Shown piece by piece: positions 43,422 to 51,883 of a stretch of 64,000 bases of DNA (its first letter is position 1; every line of letters begins with the position of its first letter). This stretch comes from Streptococcus cuniculi. GTDB taxonomy: Bacteria; Bacillota; Bacilli; Lactobacillales; Streptococcaceae. The notes beneath the pieces were generated by a model. It worked only from the letters and a program-made list of their open reading frames with translations, ran no database searches and was not told where the DNA came from. A program made the translations under genes and the position numbers. The stretch is from contig NZ_MSJM01000008.1 of assembly GCF_001921845.1 (NCBI RefSeq), positions 30,502-94,501 on the forward strand, in the 5' to 3' direction.

Positions 43422-43528
43422 GTACGAAATTTATTTTTTACAAAAAATATGAAACGTTTCAAAAAACAAAGAAAGCTCTATTTAGAATAATGAGTTTTCT
43501 CATTTTAATCAAAATTGAAACGTTTCAA
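43389..43528 (+). promoter_or_regulatory. sus operon promoter and two perfect TGAAACGTTTCA operators
   Basis: TTGACA (43389-43394), 17 bp, TACACT (43412-43417); the promoter lies inside the 3' end of susR. Operators TGAAACGTTTCA at 43450-43461 and 43516-43527, 66 bp apart, about six helical turns, so a SusR tetramer or two dimers could bind on one face. Both lie downstream of the start point and would block elongation. GAAAACGCTACC in the promoter spacer resembles a weak cre site. Confidence 0.8.
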
Positions 43529-43540
43529 AAAGGAGGAGTT

Positions 43541-44455
43541 ATGAATATAGGAAAGGAATACTCTGTCTGGAGTAGAATCAAGAAACAAAAAGTATTGTTG
43601 CTGATGTTGCTTCCAGGGCTGTTGTTGACCTTTATCTTTAAGTACATTCCGATGTATGGGGTCTTGATTGCCTTTAAAGATTATAATCCTTTGAAAGGTG
43701 TCATGGGAAGTGAGTGGATTGGATTTCAAGAGTTTACCAAGTTCCTTTCTTCTCCTAACTTCGGTATCTTGCTAGGAAATACGCTCAAGCTTAGTATTTA
43801 TGGCTTGTTGCTCGGCTTCTTGCCACCGATTATTCTAGCTATTATGCTCAATCAGTTGTTGAGTGATAAGGCGAAAAAGCGCATCCAGCTCATTCTTTAT
43901 GCGCCAAACTTTATTTCAGTCGTGGTCATCGTCGGAATGATTTTTCTCTTCTTCTCCGTCGGCGGACCCATCAATAGTATCCTCTCGCTCTTTGGTATTA
44001 AAGCAAACTTTTTGACGGATCCAGATGCCTTTAGACCGCTCTATATTCTTAGTGGTATTTGGCAAGGAATGGGGTGGGCATCAACGCTCTACACAGCGAC
44101 TCTGGTCAATGTGGATACGTCCTTGATTGAAGCAGCGAAAATGGACGGTGCGAATATCTTCCAACGCATTTGGCATATTGATTTGCCAGCTTTGCGACCT
44201 GTCATGGTCATTCAGTTTGTCCTAGCAGCTGGAAATATCATGAATGTCGGCTATGAAAAAGCCTTCTTGATGCAAACATCGCTCAACTTGACCAGCTCAG
44301 AAATCATCTCAACCTATGTTTATAAGGTCGGTCTTGTATCAGGTGACTATTCTTATTCAACGGCCGTTGGACTTTTCAACGCAGTCATCAATGTTATCTT
44401 ATTGATTGCGGTGAATCAAATCGTTAAACGGATGAACAACGGTCAAGGATTATAA
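43541..44455 (+). CDS. susT1: Sugar ABC permease (LplB type), 304 aa
   Basis: A six-helix MalF-class permease with the ATPase-docking EAA loop DTSLIEAAKMDGANIFQRIW (20 residues). The start at 43541 has AAAAAGGAGGAG; the frame back to 43490 crosses the operator. Works with SusT2 and SusX. Streptococcal sugar importers of this type use a shared ATPase (MsmK) encoded elsewhere, which explains the missing ATPase gene. Confidence 0.88.
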   Translation: MNIGKEYSVWSRIKKQKVLLLMLLPGLLLTFIFKYIPMYGVLIAFKDYNPLKGVMGSEWIGFQEFTKFLSSPNFGILLGNTLKLSIYGLLLGFLPPIILAIMLNQLLSDKAKKRIQLILYAPNFISVVVIVGMIFLFFSVGGPINSILSLFGIKANFLTDPDAFRPLYILSGIWQGMGWASTLYTATLVNVDTSLIEAAKMDGANIFQRIWHIDLPALRPVMVIQFVLAAGNIMNVGYEKAFLMQTSLNLTSSEIISTYVYKVGLVSGDYSYSTAVGLFNAVINVILLIAVNQIVKRMNNGQGL

Positions 44456-44465
44456 GGAGAATGGA

Positions 44466-45353
44466 ATGAATACACAAATTTATACAACATTCGACAAGCG
44501 TATGCTTGTGGTCAATAAAATTATCATTGCATTTCTAGTGTTGATTACGCTGGTTCCCATGCTCTATATTCTGGTAGCGTCCTTTATGGATCCGCAAGCT
44601 CTCGTGAGTAAGGGGATTAGCTTTGACCCTGCTGATTGGACGATTGAGGGCTACCAGCGGGTATTCAGCGACAAGTCTATCATTCGTGGATTTTTCAACT
44701 CGCTCTTTTATTCCTTTAGTTTTGCGGCTCTCACCGTTTTCTTATCTGTATTGACTGCCTATCCTTTATCGAAAAAGGATTTGGTTGGGAAAAAATGGTT
44801 CAATGCCTTTCTCATCTTTACCATGTTCTTTGGTGGTGGCTTGGTGCCAACCTATCTCCTTGTTAAAGACTTAGGCATGTTAAACACCGTCTGGGCCATT
44901 ATCGTACCTGGTGCCATCAATGTCTGGAACATTATCTTGGCGCGGACTTATTTCCAAGGAATCCCAGATGAGTTGCTCGAAGCTGCTTATATTGACGGAG
45001 CCAATGATTTGGAAATCTTTGTCAAGATTATGTTACCACTTGCCAAACCAATCATGTTTGTCCTCTTCTTATACGCCTTTGTAGGACAGTGGAATTCTTA
45101 CTTTGATGCCATGATTTATATCAAGGATCCAAACCTAGAACCGCTTCAGCTCGTCTTGCGCAAAATCTTGATTCAAAGTGAGCCTGGTAAAGATATGATT
45201 GGTGCTCAGGCTGCCATGAATGAAATGAAACGAATTGCAGAAATGATTAAGTATGCAACGATTGTCATCTCCAGCTTACCGTTGATTGTTATGTATCCAT
45301 TCTTCCAAAAATACTTTGATAAGGGGATTATGGCTGGTTCATTGAAGGGTTAA
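44466..45353 (+). CDS. susT2: Sugar ABC permease (MalG/YtcP class), 295 aa
   Basis: Second half of the translocation pore, six helices, EAA loop DELLEAAYIDGANDLEIFVK (20 residues). Ten bases after susT1 with AAGGAGAATGGA. A 98-bp gap with pairing arms separates it from the binding-protein gene. Confidence 0.88.
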   Translation: MNTQIYTTFDKRMLVVNKIIIAFLVLITLVPMLYILVASFMDPQALVSKGISFDPADWTIEGYQRVFSDKSIIRGFFNSLFYSFSFAALTVFLSVLTAYPLSKKDLVGKKWFNAFLIFTMFFGGGLVPTYLLVKDLGMLNTVWAIIVPGAINVWNIILARTYFQGIPDELLEAAYIDGANDLEIFVKIMLPLAKPIMFVLFLYAFVGQWNSYFDAMIYIKDPNLEPLQLVLRKILIQSEPGKDMIGAQAAMNEMKRIAEMIKYATIVISSLPLIVMYPFFQKYFDKGIMAGSLKG

Positions 45354-45451
45354 TAGTTGTCAAACATTGACCTCTGACGTTTTAGTGCTTTGTCAGACCT
45401 TGGTTTGATAAACAATCATTACATTTGTATAAAATAAAAAGGAGTTTTCTC
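45354..45451 (+). promoter_or_regulatory. Leader between susT2 and susX with large stem
   Basis: TTGTCAAAC and GTTTGATAAACAA can pair around an inner CTGAC/GTCAG stem, and TATAAA with a TTGATA-like box lies just before the susX ribosome site. Either a processing stabiliser or an internal promoter that raises binding-protein output. Confidence 0.45.
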
Positions 45452-47071
45452 ATGAAAATGAAAAAATGGATGAGTCTTAGTGCGACTCTATTGGCAACCT
45501 CTGCTTTGGTCTTGACTGCTTGTGGCAGTAAAAATACTGCTTCTAGCCCAGACTACAAGCTAGAAAATGTTTCTTTCCCACTCAAGGATAAGGTAACCTT
45601 GAAGTTTATCACAGGTAGTTCACCACTTGCTCCAAAAGATCCGAATGATAAATTGATTTATCAACGCTTGGAAGAAGAGACAGGGGTTCACATTGACTGG
45701 ACCAACTATTCTTCTGACTTTGCAGAGAAACGCAATCTGGACATTTCATCAGGTGATTTACCAGATGCCATCCATAATGATGGTGCGTCAGATGTGGAAT
45801 TGGTCAAATGGGCAAAACAGGGGGTGATTATTCCTGTTGAAGACTTGATTGACCAATACATGCCAAACTTGAAGAAGATTTTGGATGAAAATCCTGAGTA
45901 TCGTGCCTTGATGACAGCGCCAGACGGTCATATTTATTCCTTCCCTTGGATTGAAGAATTGGGTGAAGGGAAAGAATCCATTCACTCTGTCAATGATATG
46001 GCTTGGATTAACACCGATTGGTTGAAGAAATTAAACCTAGAGATGCCAACAACGACGGATGAGCTTGTAAAAGTCTTGGAAGCCTTTAAGACACAGGATC
46101 CAAATGGAAATGGTAAAGCGGATGAAATCCCAATGTCCTTTATCAATGCGGGCGGAAATGAAGATTTCAAACTCTTGTTCGGTGCCTTTGGTATTGGGGA
46201 TAATGATGACCACCTTGTTGTTGGAAATGATGGTGTTGTGGACTTCACGGCTGACAATCCAGAATACAAAGAAGGTGTGAAATTTATCCGTCAATTGCAA
46301 GAAAAAGGCTTGCTTGACCCAGAAGCCTTTGAGCAAGATTGGAATACCTATATTGCTAAAGGTGGCGAACACCAATACGGAGTTTACTTCACATGGGATA
46401 AGGCTAACATTTCAGGCTTTAACGACAGCTACGATGTTTTACCAGTTCTTGCAGGACCAAGTGGTAAAAAACACGTTGCTCGTACTAATGGAATGGGCTT
46501 CTCACGTGACCGCATGGTCATTACTAGTGCCAATAAAAACCTTGAATTGACTGCAAAATGGATTGATGCGCAATATGCACCATTGCAATCTGTTCAAAAC
46601 AACTGGGGAACTTATGGCGATGATAGCCAACAAAATATCTTTGAATTTGACAAGGCAAGCAATAGCTTGAAACACTTACCGCTTGAGGGAACCGCACCAG
46701 GCGAACTTCGTCAGAAGACAGAAGTCGGTGGTCCGCTTGCTATCTTGGATAGCTACTACGGTAAAGTGACAACGATGCCAGACGATGCTGCATGGCGCTT
46801 GGATATTTTGAAGAAGACTTATGTTCCATATATGAATAACGATGCCATTTACCCACGTGTCTTCATGGAAGAAGAGGATTTGGATAAATTGGCACAAATC
46901 GAAGCCGATATGAATGACTACATCTACCGCAAACGTGCAGAATGGATTGTCAATGGCAATATCGACAAGGAGTGGGATGACTATCTCAAAGAACTTGAGA
47001 AATACGGTCTGTCAGACTGGTTAGCAATCAAGCAGAAATACTACGATAAATATCTAGAAAATCAAAAATAG
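45452..47071 (+). CDS. susX: Sugar ABC substrate-binding lipoprotein, 539 aa
   Basis: Signal peptide with lipobox LTAC (C24), then a large family 1-type binding protein of about 540 residues as in LplA-like proteins. Start at 45452 behind AAAAGGAGTTTTCTC. In pneumococcus SusX captures sucrose. The Trp/Tyr-rich pocket expected for sugars is plausible (WINTDWLKKL, WDKANI) but I cannot assign specificity from sequence. Confidence 0.88.
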   Translation: MKMKKWMSLSATLLATSALVLTACGSKNTASSPDYKLENVSFPLKDKVTLKFITGSSPLAPKDPNDKLIYQRLEEETGVHIDWTNYSSDFAEKRNLDISSGDLPDAIHNDGASDVELVKWAKQGVIIPVEDLIDQYMPNLKKILDENPEYRALMTAPDGHIYSFPWIEELGEGKESIHSVNDMAWINTDWLKKLNLEMPTTTDELVKVLEAFKTQDPNGNGKADEIPMSFINAGGNEDFKLLFGAFGIGDNDDHLVVGNDGVVDFTADNPEYKEGVKFIRQLQEKGLLDPEAFEQDWNTYIAKGGEHQYGVYFTWDKANISGFNDSYDVLPVLAGPSGKKHVARTNGMGFSRDRMVITSANKNLELTAKWIDAQYAPLQSVQNNWGTYGDDSQQNIFEFDKASNSLKHLPLEGTAPGELRQKTEVGGPLAILDSYYGKVTTMPDDAAWRLDILKKTYVPYMNNDAIYPRVFMEEEDLDKLAQIEADMNDYIYRKRAEWIVNGNIDKEWDDYLKELEKYGLSDWLAIKQKYYDKYLENQK

Positions 47072-47090
47072 AAACAGAGAGTGAGTGAAT

Positions 47091-48455
47091 ATGGGAGACG
47101 TGTGGAGTATCAGTAAAGCAAATGAATTTATTGCGCAACATCAGGGAGAGGTCAATCCTCTTTACAAGCCAGAGCTTCATTTTTCAGCTCCAATAGGCTG
47201 GATCAATGACCCGAATGGTTTTGTGTACTTTAGGGGTGAATACCATTTGTTTTATCAGCATTATCCCTATGGCACGCATTGGGGGCCAATGCACTGGGGA
47301 CATGCTAAAAGTAAGGACTTGTTGCACTGGGAACACCTCCCAGTCGCTCTTGCTCCAGACCAAGATTATGATAAGGACGGCTGTTTCTCAGGGAGTGCGA
47401 TTGTCAAAGATGACAAGCTGTGGTTGATGTATACAGGGCATATTGTGGATCCAGATGGCAGCGTTCGTCAGGTGCAAAATATGGCCTATTCAACAGACGG
47501 AATTCATTTTGAAAAGTTGGCTTCTAACCCTGTTGCGACAGGGGAAATCTTGCCAGAAGAGTTGGTGGCGAGTGACTTCCGCGATCCAAAATTGTTTGAA
47601 AAAGATGGAACCTATTATGCAGTAGTTGCGGCCAAACATCAAGACGAGATTGGAACGATTGTGCTGCTTGAGTCGCCTGATTTGATGACTTGGGAATTTG
47701 CATCCATTTTCCTCAAGGGAGAAAAGCACCAAGGTTTCATGTGGGAATGTCCTGATTACTTCGAGCTAGATGGTACCTCTTGTTTGGTTCTATCACCAAT
47801 GCGCTATCAAAAAGATGGTCTAGACTATGCCAATATCAACTCATCAGTCATCATGACAGGGCGTGTGGACTGGGAGAAAAAGGTCTTTCAGCCTGATACG
47901 GTAAAAGAAATTGACCACGGTCATGACTTCTATGCACCACAGACCATGGAAAATGCTGCTGGCGAGCGAATTATGATTGCCTGGATGCAGACTTGGGGGC
48001 GGACCAATATCACAGACCAACTTGACCATAAATGGACCTGTGCCATGACGTTACCAAGAAAATTGCAGTTGAAAGATGGTGCTCTTGTTCAAACACTTCC
48101 TGAAAGTCTTTCCGATCAACTGCCAGCCCTTCCTCAACAAGGAGTGGTGACAGTTGGGACTTTTCAGGGAGATTGGACAAACGGCAAGGTCTTCCGCTTG
48201 GGAGATGAAGATGATTACATCGAATTTGGCTATGATGTGGCGACAAAAGAAGTCTATATCGATCGCAGTCATCTAAAACAAGCCATTCAAGGGGAAGAAG
48301 CCTGGTCTGCCGAACGCCGCGCTGTTCAGGCAGAAGCACCAGAGGTGGTGGTTGTCCTTGATAAGAACAGCCTAGAACTCTTTGTCAATGGCGGTCAGGA
48401 TAGTTTGACCAGTACCTATTTCCTGTCAGGTGAGCGTCATTTGACTGCACAATAG
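47091..48455 (+). CDS. susH: GH32 sucrose (6-phosphate) hydrolase, 455 aa
   Basis: Five-bladed GH32 beta-fructosidase: nucleophile D40 in WINDPNG, transition-state stabiliser D165 in FRDPK, acid/base E219 in WECPDYF. No signal peptide, so it cleaves imported sucrose; since import is by ABC transport the sugar would arrive unphosphorylated. The start is ATG 47091 (MGDVWS); a GTG two codons earlier is possible. Last gene of the operon, ending in a strong terminator. Confidence 0.9.
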   Translation: MGDVWSISKANEFIAQHQGEVNPLYKPELHFSAPIGWINDPNGFVYFRGEYHLFYQHYPYGTHWGPMHWGHAKSKDLLHWEHLPVALAPDQDYDKDGCFSGSAIVKDDKLWLMYTGHIVDPDGSVRQVQNMAYSTDGIHFEKLASNPVATGEILPEELVASDFRDPKLFEKDGTYYAVVAAKHQDEIGTIVLLESPDLMTWEFASIFLKGEKHQGFMWECPDYFELDGTSCLVLSPMRYQKDGLDYANINSSVIMTGRVDWEKKVFQPDTVKEIDHGHDFYAPQTMENAAGERIMIAWMQTWGRTNITDQLDHKWTCAMTLPRKLQLKDGALVQTLPESLSDQLPALPQQGVVTVGTFQGDWTNGKVFRLGDEDDYIEFGYDVATKEVYIDRSHLKQAIQGEEAWSAERRAVQAEAPEVVVVLDKNSLELFVNGGQDSLTSTYFLSGERHLTAQ

Positions 48456-48487
48456 GGTGGAGGGAGCAATTCCCCTCCACCTTTTTT
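48456..48487 (+). terminator. sus operon terminator
   Basis: GGTGGAGGG-AGCAATT-CCCCTCCACC followed by TTTTTT. Confidence 0.9.
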
Positions 48488-48518
48488 CATCTAAGAAGGG
48501 AAAATCCTGTTATTTTCC

Positions 48519-48593
48519 TTGCTATTTCTTTAAAAGTGCGGTATAATAATACCTTGTGAGCAGCCCTCACTTACTCGTGGCTAGACCATGAGT
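48519..48593 (+). promoter_or_regulatory. rpsF operon promoter and structured leader
   Basis: TTGCTA (48519-48524), 17 bp, TATAAT (48542-48547). The leader forms GTGAG-CAGCC-CTCAC and ACTCGTGG-CTAGA-CCATGAGT. Leaders of this operon in many bacteria bind the S6:S18 complex for feedback; this one is a candidate, though I cannot confirm the conserved binding motif. Confidence 0.6.
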
Positions 48594-48620
48594 CATTAGA
48601 CCAAAAGGAGGAACATATCA

Positions 48621-48911
48621 ATGGCTAAATACGAAATTCTTTATATTATTCGTCCAAACATTGAAGAAGAAGCTAAAAATGCTTTGGTAGCACGCTTTGA
48701 CTCTATCTTGACTGACAACGGTGCAACTGTTGTTGAATCAAAAGCATGGGAAAAACGTCGTCTTGCATACGAAATCAAAGATTTCCGTGAAGGACTTTAC
48801 CACATCGTGAACGTTGAAGCAAATGATGACGTAGCTCTTAAAGAGTTTGACCGTCTTTCAAAAATCAACGGCGATATTCTTCGTCACATGATTGTGAAAT
48901 TAGACGCGTAA
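48621..48911 (+). CDS. rpsF: 30S ribosomal protein S6, 96 aa
   Basis: Ferredoxin-like S6 starting [18 protein letters not shown], with the central [20 protein letters not shown] (20 residues) block. AAAAGGAGG site. First gene of rpsF-ssb-rpsR. Confidence 0.98.
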   Translation: MAKYEILYIIRPNIEEEAKNALVARFDSILTDNGATVVESKAWEKRRLAYEIKDFREGLYHIVNVEANDDVALKEFDRLSKINGDILRHMIVKLDA

Positions 48912-48922
48912 GAAGGTAGATT

Positions 48923-49417
48923 ATGATTAATAATGTAGTACTAGTGGGGCGTATGACCCGAGATGCAGAACTTCGTTACACACCGTCTAACCAAGCTGTT
49001 GCGACGTTTACACTTGCGGTGAACCGCAATTTTAAAAATCAAAATGGTGAGCGGGAAGCGGATTTTATTAACGTGGTCATTTGGCGCCAGCAGGCTGAGA
49101 ACTTGGCAAACTGGGCTAAAAAAGGTGCCTTGGTGGGAATTACTGGTCGGATTCAGACACGTAATTATGAAAATCAGCAAGGGCAACGCGTTTATGTGAC
49201 AGAAGTTGTTGCAGAAAATTTCCAATTGTTGGAAAGCCGTACTGCACGTGAAGGACAAGGTGGTGGCTATCAAGCTGGCAATTCATTTGCTGGTGGCAAT
49301 GATTACAATTCACCCTATCAAGCGCCTGCACAATCTACACCGAACTTTGCACGCGAAGAAAGCCCATTTGGAACAACCAATCCGATGGACATTTCAGATG
49401 ATGATTTACCATTCTAG
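48923..49417 (+). CDS. ssb: Single-stranded DNA-binding protein, 164 aa
   Basis: OB-fold domain ([20 protein letters not shown], 20 residues), a Gly/Gln/Asn-rich linker, and the acidic protein-interaction tip [10 protein letters not shown] at the C-terminus. The chromosomal housekeeping copy, by its position between rpsF and rpsR. Confidence 0.98.
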   Translation: MINNVVLVGRMTRDAELRYTPSNQAVATFTLAVNRNFKNQNGEREADFINVVIWRQQAENLANWAKKGALVGITGRIQTRNYENQQGQRVYVTEVVAENFQLLESRTAREGQGGGYQAGNSFAGGNDYNSPYQAPAQSTPNFAREESPFGTTNPMDISDDDLPF

Positions 49418-49449
49418 GTAAGGACAGATAAATTATAAAGGAGAAAAAC

Positions 49450-49689
49450 ATGGCTCAACAACGTCGTGGCGGATTCAAACGCCGTAAAAAAGTTGACTAT
49501 ATCGCAGCGAATAAAATTGAATATGTTGATTACAAAGATACTGAGCTTCTTAGCCGTTTCATTTCAGAACGTGGAAAAATCTTACCACGTCGCGTAACTG
49601 GAACTTCAGCTAAAAACCAACGCAAAGTAACAACAGCTATCAAACGCGCTCGCGTAATGGCATTATTACCATTTGTGAATGAAGATTAA
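49450..49689 (+). CDS. rpsR: 30S ribosomal protein S18, 79 aa
   Basis: Basic S18 with [20 protein letters not shown] (20 residues) and the C-terminal [20 protein letters not shown] (20 residues). AAGGAG site. The following terminator carries the repeat-unit style CGTCC-GGT-GGACG apex. Confidence 0.98.
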   Translation: MAQQRRGGFKRRKKVDYIAANKIEYVDYKDTELLSRFISERGKILPRRVTGTSAKNQRKVTTAIKRARVMALLPFVNED

Positions 49690-49850
49690 AAAAAAACGTC
49701 CGGTGGACGTTTTTTTCATGAGCTTGAAAATAGGAGGGCGAATTACAACCCTTAATGGGTTGTTTTTTCACGAGCCTAGAAATAGGATAGCGAGTAAGCG
49801 TCCAGTGGACCTCTTTTTCCCTCGCTAAAAAACTTAAGAACGAGGCAGAC
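49688..49850 (+). repeat. rpsR terminator and hairpin-plus-tail units
   Basis: AAAACGTCC-GGT-GGACGTTTT with T-run, tail TCATGAGCTTGAAAATAGGA with GGGCGAA; hairpin ACAACCC-TTAAT-GGGTTGT with T-run, tail CACGAGCCTAGAAATAGGA with TAGCGAGT; third hairpin GCGTCCAGTGGAC with T-run and CTCGCTAAAAAAC. Diverged members of the 52-bp unit family, ending where the toxin fragment begins. Confidence 0.75.
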
Positions 49851-49852
49851 CA

Positions 49853-50020
49853 GTGGGTCGTCATGGTGGGAGAGACTTAACAAAAGCACATAATGAAATT
49901 CTGAAAATAATTGATTCTTCTAGTGATTATGGTGATTTCGTAGATAAGTTAAATGATTGGGCTGAAATACGTATGAAAAATGGAATATTAGATTTACCGA
50001 GAGGATTAAGGAGACAATAA
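49853..50020 (+). pseudogene. C-terminal fragment of a polymorphic toxin
   Basis: Open from 49838 with a possible GTG at 49853, giving about 55 residues: GRHGGRDLTKAHNEILKIID, then SSSDYGDFVDKLNDWAEIRM, then KNGILDLPRGLRRQ. It stops one base before the immunity gene ATG. The pattern, a short basic helical tail directly before an Imm gene and without N-terminal secretion or pre-toxin domains, is what remains when a toxin-immunity cassette is cut. AT-rich codon use differs sharply from rpsR. The toxin class is not identifiable; presumed inactive. Confidence 0.55.
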
Positions 50021-50386
50021 ATGGAACAATACGTTAGTATATGGTTAGGAAATTTTAACGACTATGAAACATTTGAAAAATATTTTCATATAGATTATTC
50101 AGAAGATGGGGATAGTATCGCCTCTAATTTCGAACGTGATTTTGATATATATTATTATGATAGAGATATGGTCGAAAAAGATTGGATTGAAATACCGGAA
50201 AATAGAGTAGAAATACTATTAGAAGGATTTTCTTATGATGAACAAATTATTTCTAAAATCAAATTAGAAAAGTCGTATAATACAATTGTGTTATTATATG
50301 GATATAAATATAATAGTGATAAAAAATATGTGAGTAGTACAAAATATGAATTAAATTTTATTGATGTTATCGAATATATTGAATAG
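50021..50386 (+). CDS. Imm22-type immunity protein, 121 aa
   Basis: An acidic, small cytoplasmic protein beginning MEQYVSIWLGNF, a pattern I associate with the immunity 22 family that protects against polymorphic (contact or type VII-secreted) toxins. The start codon directly abuts the stop of the toxin fragment, with TTAAGGAGACAATAA as ribosome site inside that fragment. Very AT-rich. It appears intact, so it could protect the cell against neighbours carrying the full toxin even though its own toxin is lost. Confidence 0.7.
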   Translation: MEQYVSIWLGNFNDYETFEKYFHIDYSEDGDSIASNFERDFDIYYYDRDMVEKDWIEIPENRVEILLEGFSYDEQIISKIKLEKSYNTIVLLYGYKYNSDKKYVSSTKYELNFIDVIEYIE

Positions 50387-50480
50387 ATAATTTGTGTAAG
50401 ACAAATAAATTATAACCACTTAAAATAATGAAAAATTGTATATTTTTAGGTAGTCATATTTATAATTCATTCCTTTCGTT

Positions 50481-50904
50481 TCACTCAAGGCACAACACTA
50501 AATGACAAAGTGCCGAAATAGCGAGTTTAGAAGCGATATGGGTAAGAGCTTCTCTGTTGAGTAGGAGTTGAGCGATGTTGCGTCTCACTATTTCAGAGAT
50601 TTGACAATTTTTCTTCACAAGGCTGGTTTCGGCTACAGTCACTTTTCGGCAGGCTTTACATTGGAATCTTCTCTTTTTCAAGCGGGATAAGACTAGGAAA
50701 ACCAGCGATTTGGATAAAGGGGATTTTAGAAGGTTTTTGGAAGTCGTATTTAATCTGTTTTCCCTTGCAATGCTTACATTTAGGCGGCTGATAGTCTAGT
50801 GTAGCGATGAGTTCGATATGAGTTTCGTGTTTCAAAGCCTTGTTTAAGGTGATATTTTTGTCTTTCATTCCAATGAGAGTTGTGGTATTATTGAATTGTT
50901 CCAT
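50481..50904 (-). pseudogene. ISL3-family transposase fragment, frameshifted and truncated
   Basis: The N-terminal zinc-binding and helix-turn-helix part of an ISL3 transposase (MEQFNNTTTLIGMKDKNITL, PPKCKHCKG, RRFQCKACRK, LTHIASKLAIS). A one-base insertion near 50680 shifts the frame between IPL and KKRRF. Similarity ends after LAIS, so the catalytic C-terminal two-thirds is gone. Non-functional. Confidence 0.8.
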
Positions 50905-51024
50905 AAGCTACTTTCTAATGTGAGTTTGGTCGCTTTTCATTATAAGTCTTATGGGACTTTTTTGATACTCAAAAGGCCCTATAATCTCCAGAGTGGGTTT
51001 ACCCACTACAGAAATTATAGAGCC
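50481..51024 (-). mobile_element. ISL3-type insertion sequence remnant
   Basis: The left terminal repeat reads, on the minus strand from 51024, GGCTCTATAATTTCTGTAGT. It is followed by a GTGGGTAAACCCAC hairpin, an internal second copy GGAGATTATAGGGCC, and the transposase fragment. No right end is present. The stretch 50387-50480 shows no gene. Confidence 0.7.
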
Positions 51025-51060
51025 ATTTTTTCACGAGCCTAGAAATAGGAGAGCAAGTTT
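51025..51060 (+). repeat. Single constant tail of the 52-bp unit family at the IS end
   Basis: ATTTTTTCACGAGCCTAGAA then ATAGGAGAGCAAGTTT, directly joined to the ISL3 terminal repeat. Confidence 0.65.
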
Positions 51061-51112
51061 CATTTTTTTGATAAAAAAGTACCCAACGACAGAAATGTTC
51101 GTTGGGTTGCGT

Positions 51113-51811
51113 TTATTCAGCGTATTGAATGGTGATGGTTCCTGCGGTATTCGTTCCTGTGAGGTAGAGCTGGTGAGTTGTCTCTTGAGGGGTTGGTGGT
51201 AGATAGATTTCACCGAAGCCTGATTTGAGGTTGCTAACGACCTTGACATGATTGGGAATTTGAATGCGGCAGTTGGAGAGCGTGTTTCTCATGACGAGGT
51301 GGGTCATCTCTGTCTCGAACTGCGCTTCGCTGATGTCCAATTGCACATTGGCGCAAAAGGCCTTGATGGAGATGGTTTGTAGAGCAGGAGCGACCGAGTA
51401 TTCGTATTTGTCGGTGAAATTGGCTTCAATACTGAGGTAATTGGCATCACTTGAATGAATAGTAGTAGTTGATGCGGTATCAAATTGCAGGAATTTATGC
51501 TGATTTCGCTTCTTATTGATACTGTGGATGGCGATTCCGAGAACGAGGATTCCGAAAAAGAGGGGACCGACATGAAATGTAGTATAGGAATAAGGAATGA
51601 TATCCCGCATATAGAGGGCGGAAAAACTCAATCCGACAAAGAATAAAATGGTATTCTTACGTTCTACTCCTAACCACAGAAAGGCAAGTGCCAAGAGCAG
51701 AGTGAGACGGAAGTAGTCGAAGATGATGTTTAGTCCAGGGAAAAAGGCAACAAGGATGAGATAGATGGCAAAGAGTAGCAATAACACTTGCCAAGAGTAG
51801 GATTTTTTCAT
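51113..51811 (-). CDS. LiaF-like membrane protein, 232 aa
   Basis: Four N-terminal helices (residues about 8-95) and a soluble C-terminal beta-rich half resembling the LiaF/DUF2154 cell-envelope response domain (IEANFTDKYEYS ... LVMRNTLSNCRIQIPNHVKV, 20 residues). Start set at 51811 (MKKSYSW) behind TTGGAGGTCTCT. True LiaF lies beside liaS/liaR, absent here, so this is a stand-alone paralogue of uncertain role. Confidence 0.6.
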   Translation of the reverse strand: MKKSYSWQVLLLLFAIYLILVAFFPGLNIIFDYFRLTLLLALAFLWLGVERKNTILFFVGLSFSALYMRDIIPYSYTTFHVGPLFFGILVLGIAIHSINKKRNQHKFLQFDTASTTTIHSSDANYLSIEANFTDKYEYSVAPALQTISIKAFCANVQLDISEAQFETEMTHLVMRNTLSNCRIQIPNHVKVVSNLKSGFGEIYLPPTPQETTHQLYLTGTNTAGTITIQYAE

Positions 51812-51883
51812 AGAGACCTCCAAGTAGTAAACAGATTGGTAACAAAGAAGAGGCTTAGAACGATTGTCCCAGCCTCTTGACTG

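Noticed and set aside
50993..51202. Plus-strand frame of 69 residues near the ISL3 end
   Set aside because: It begins inside the IS terminal repeat and runs antisense through the LiaF-like gene; no coding signals.
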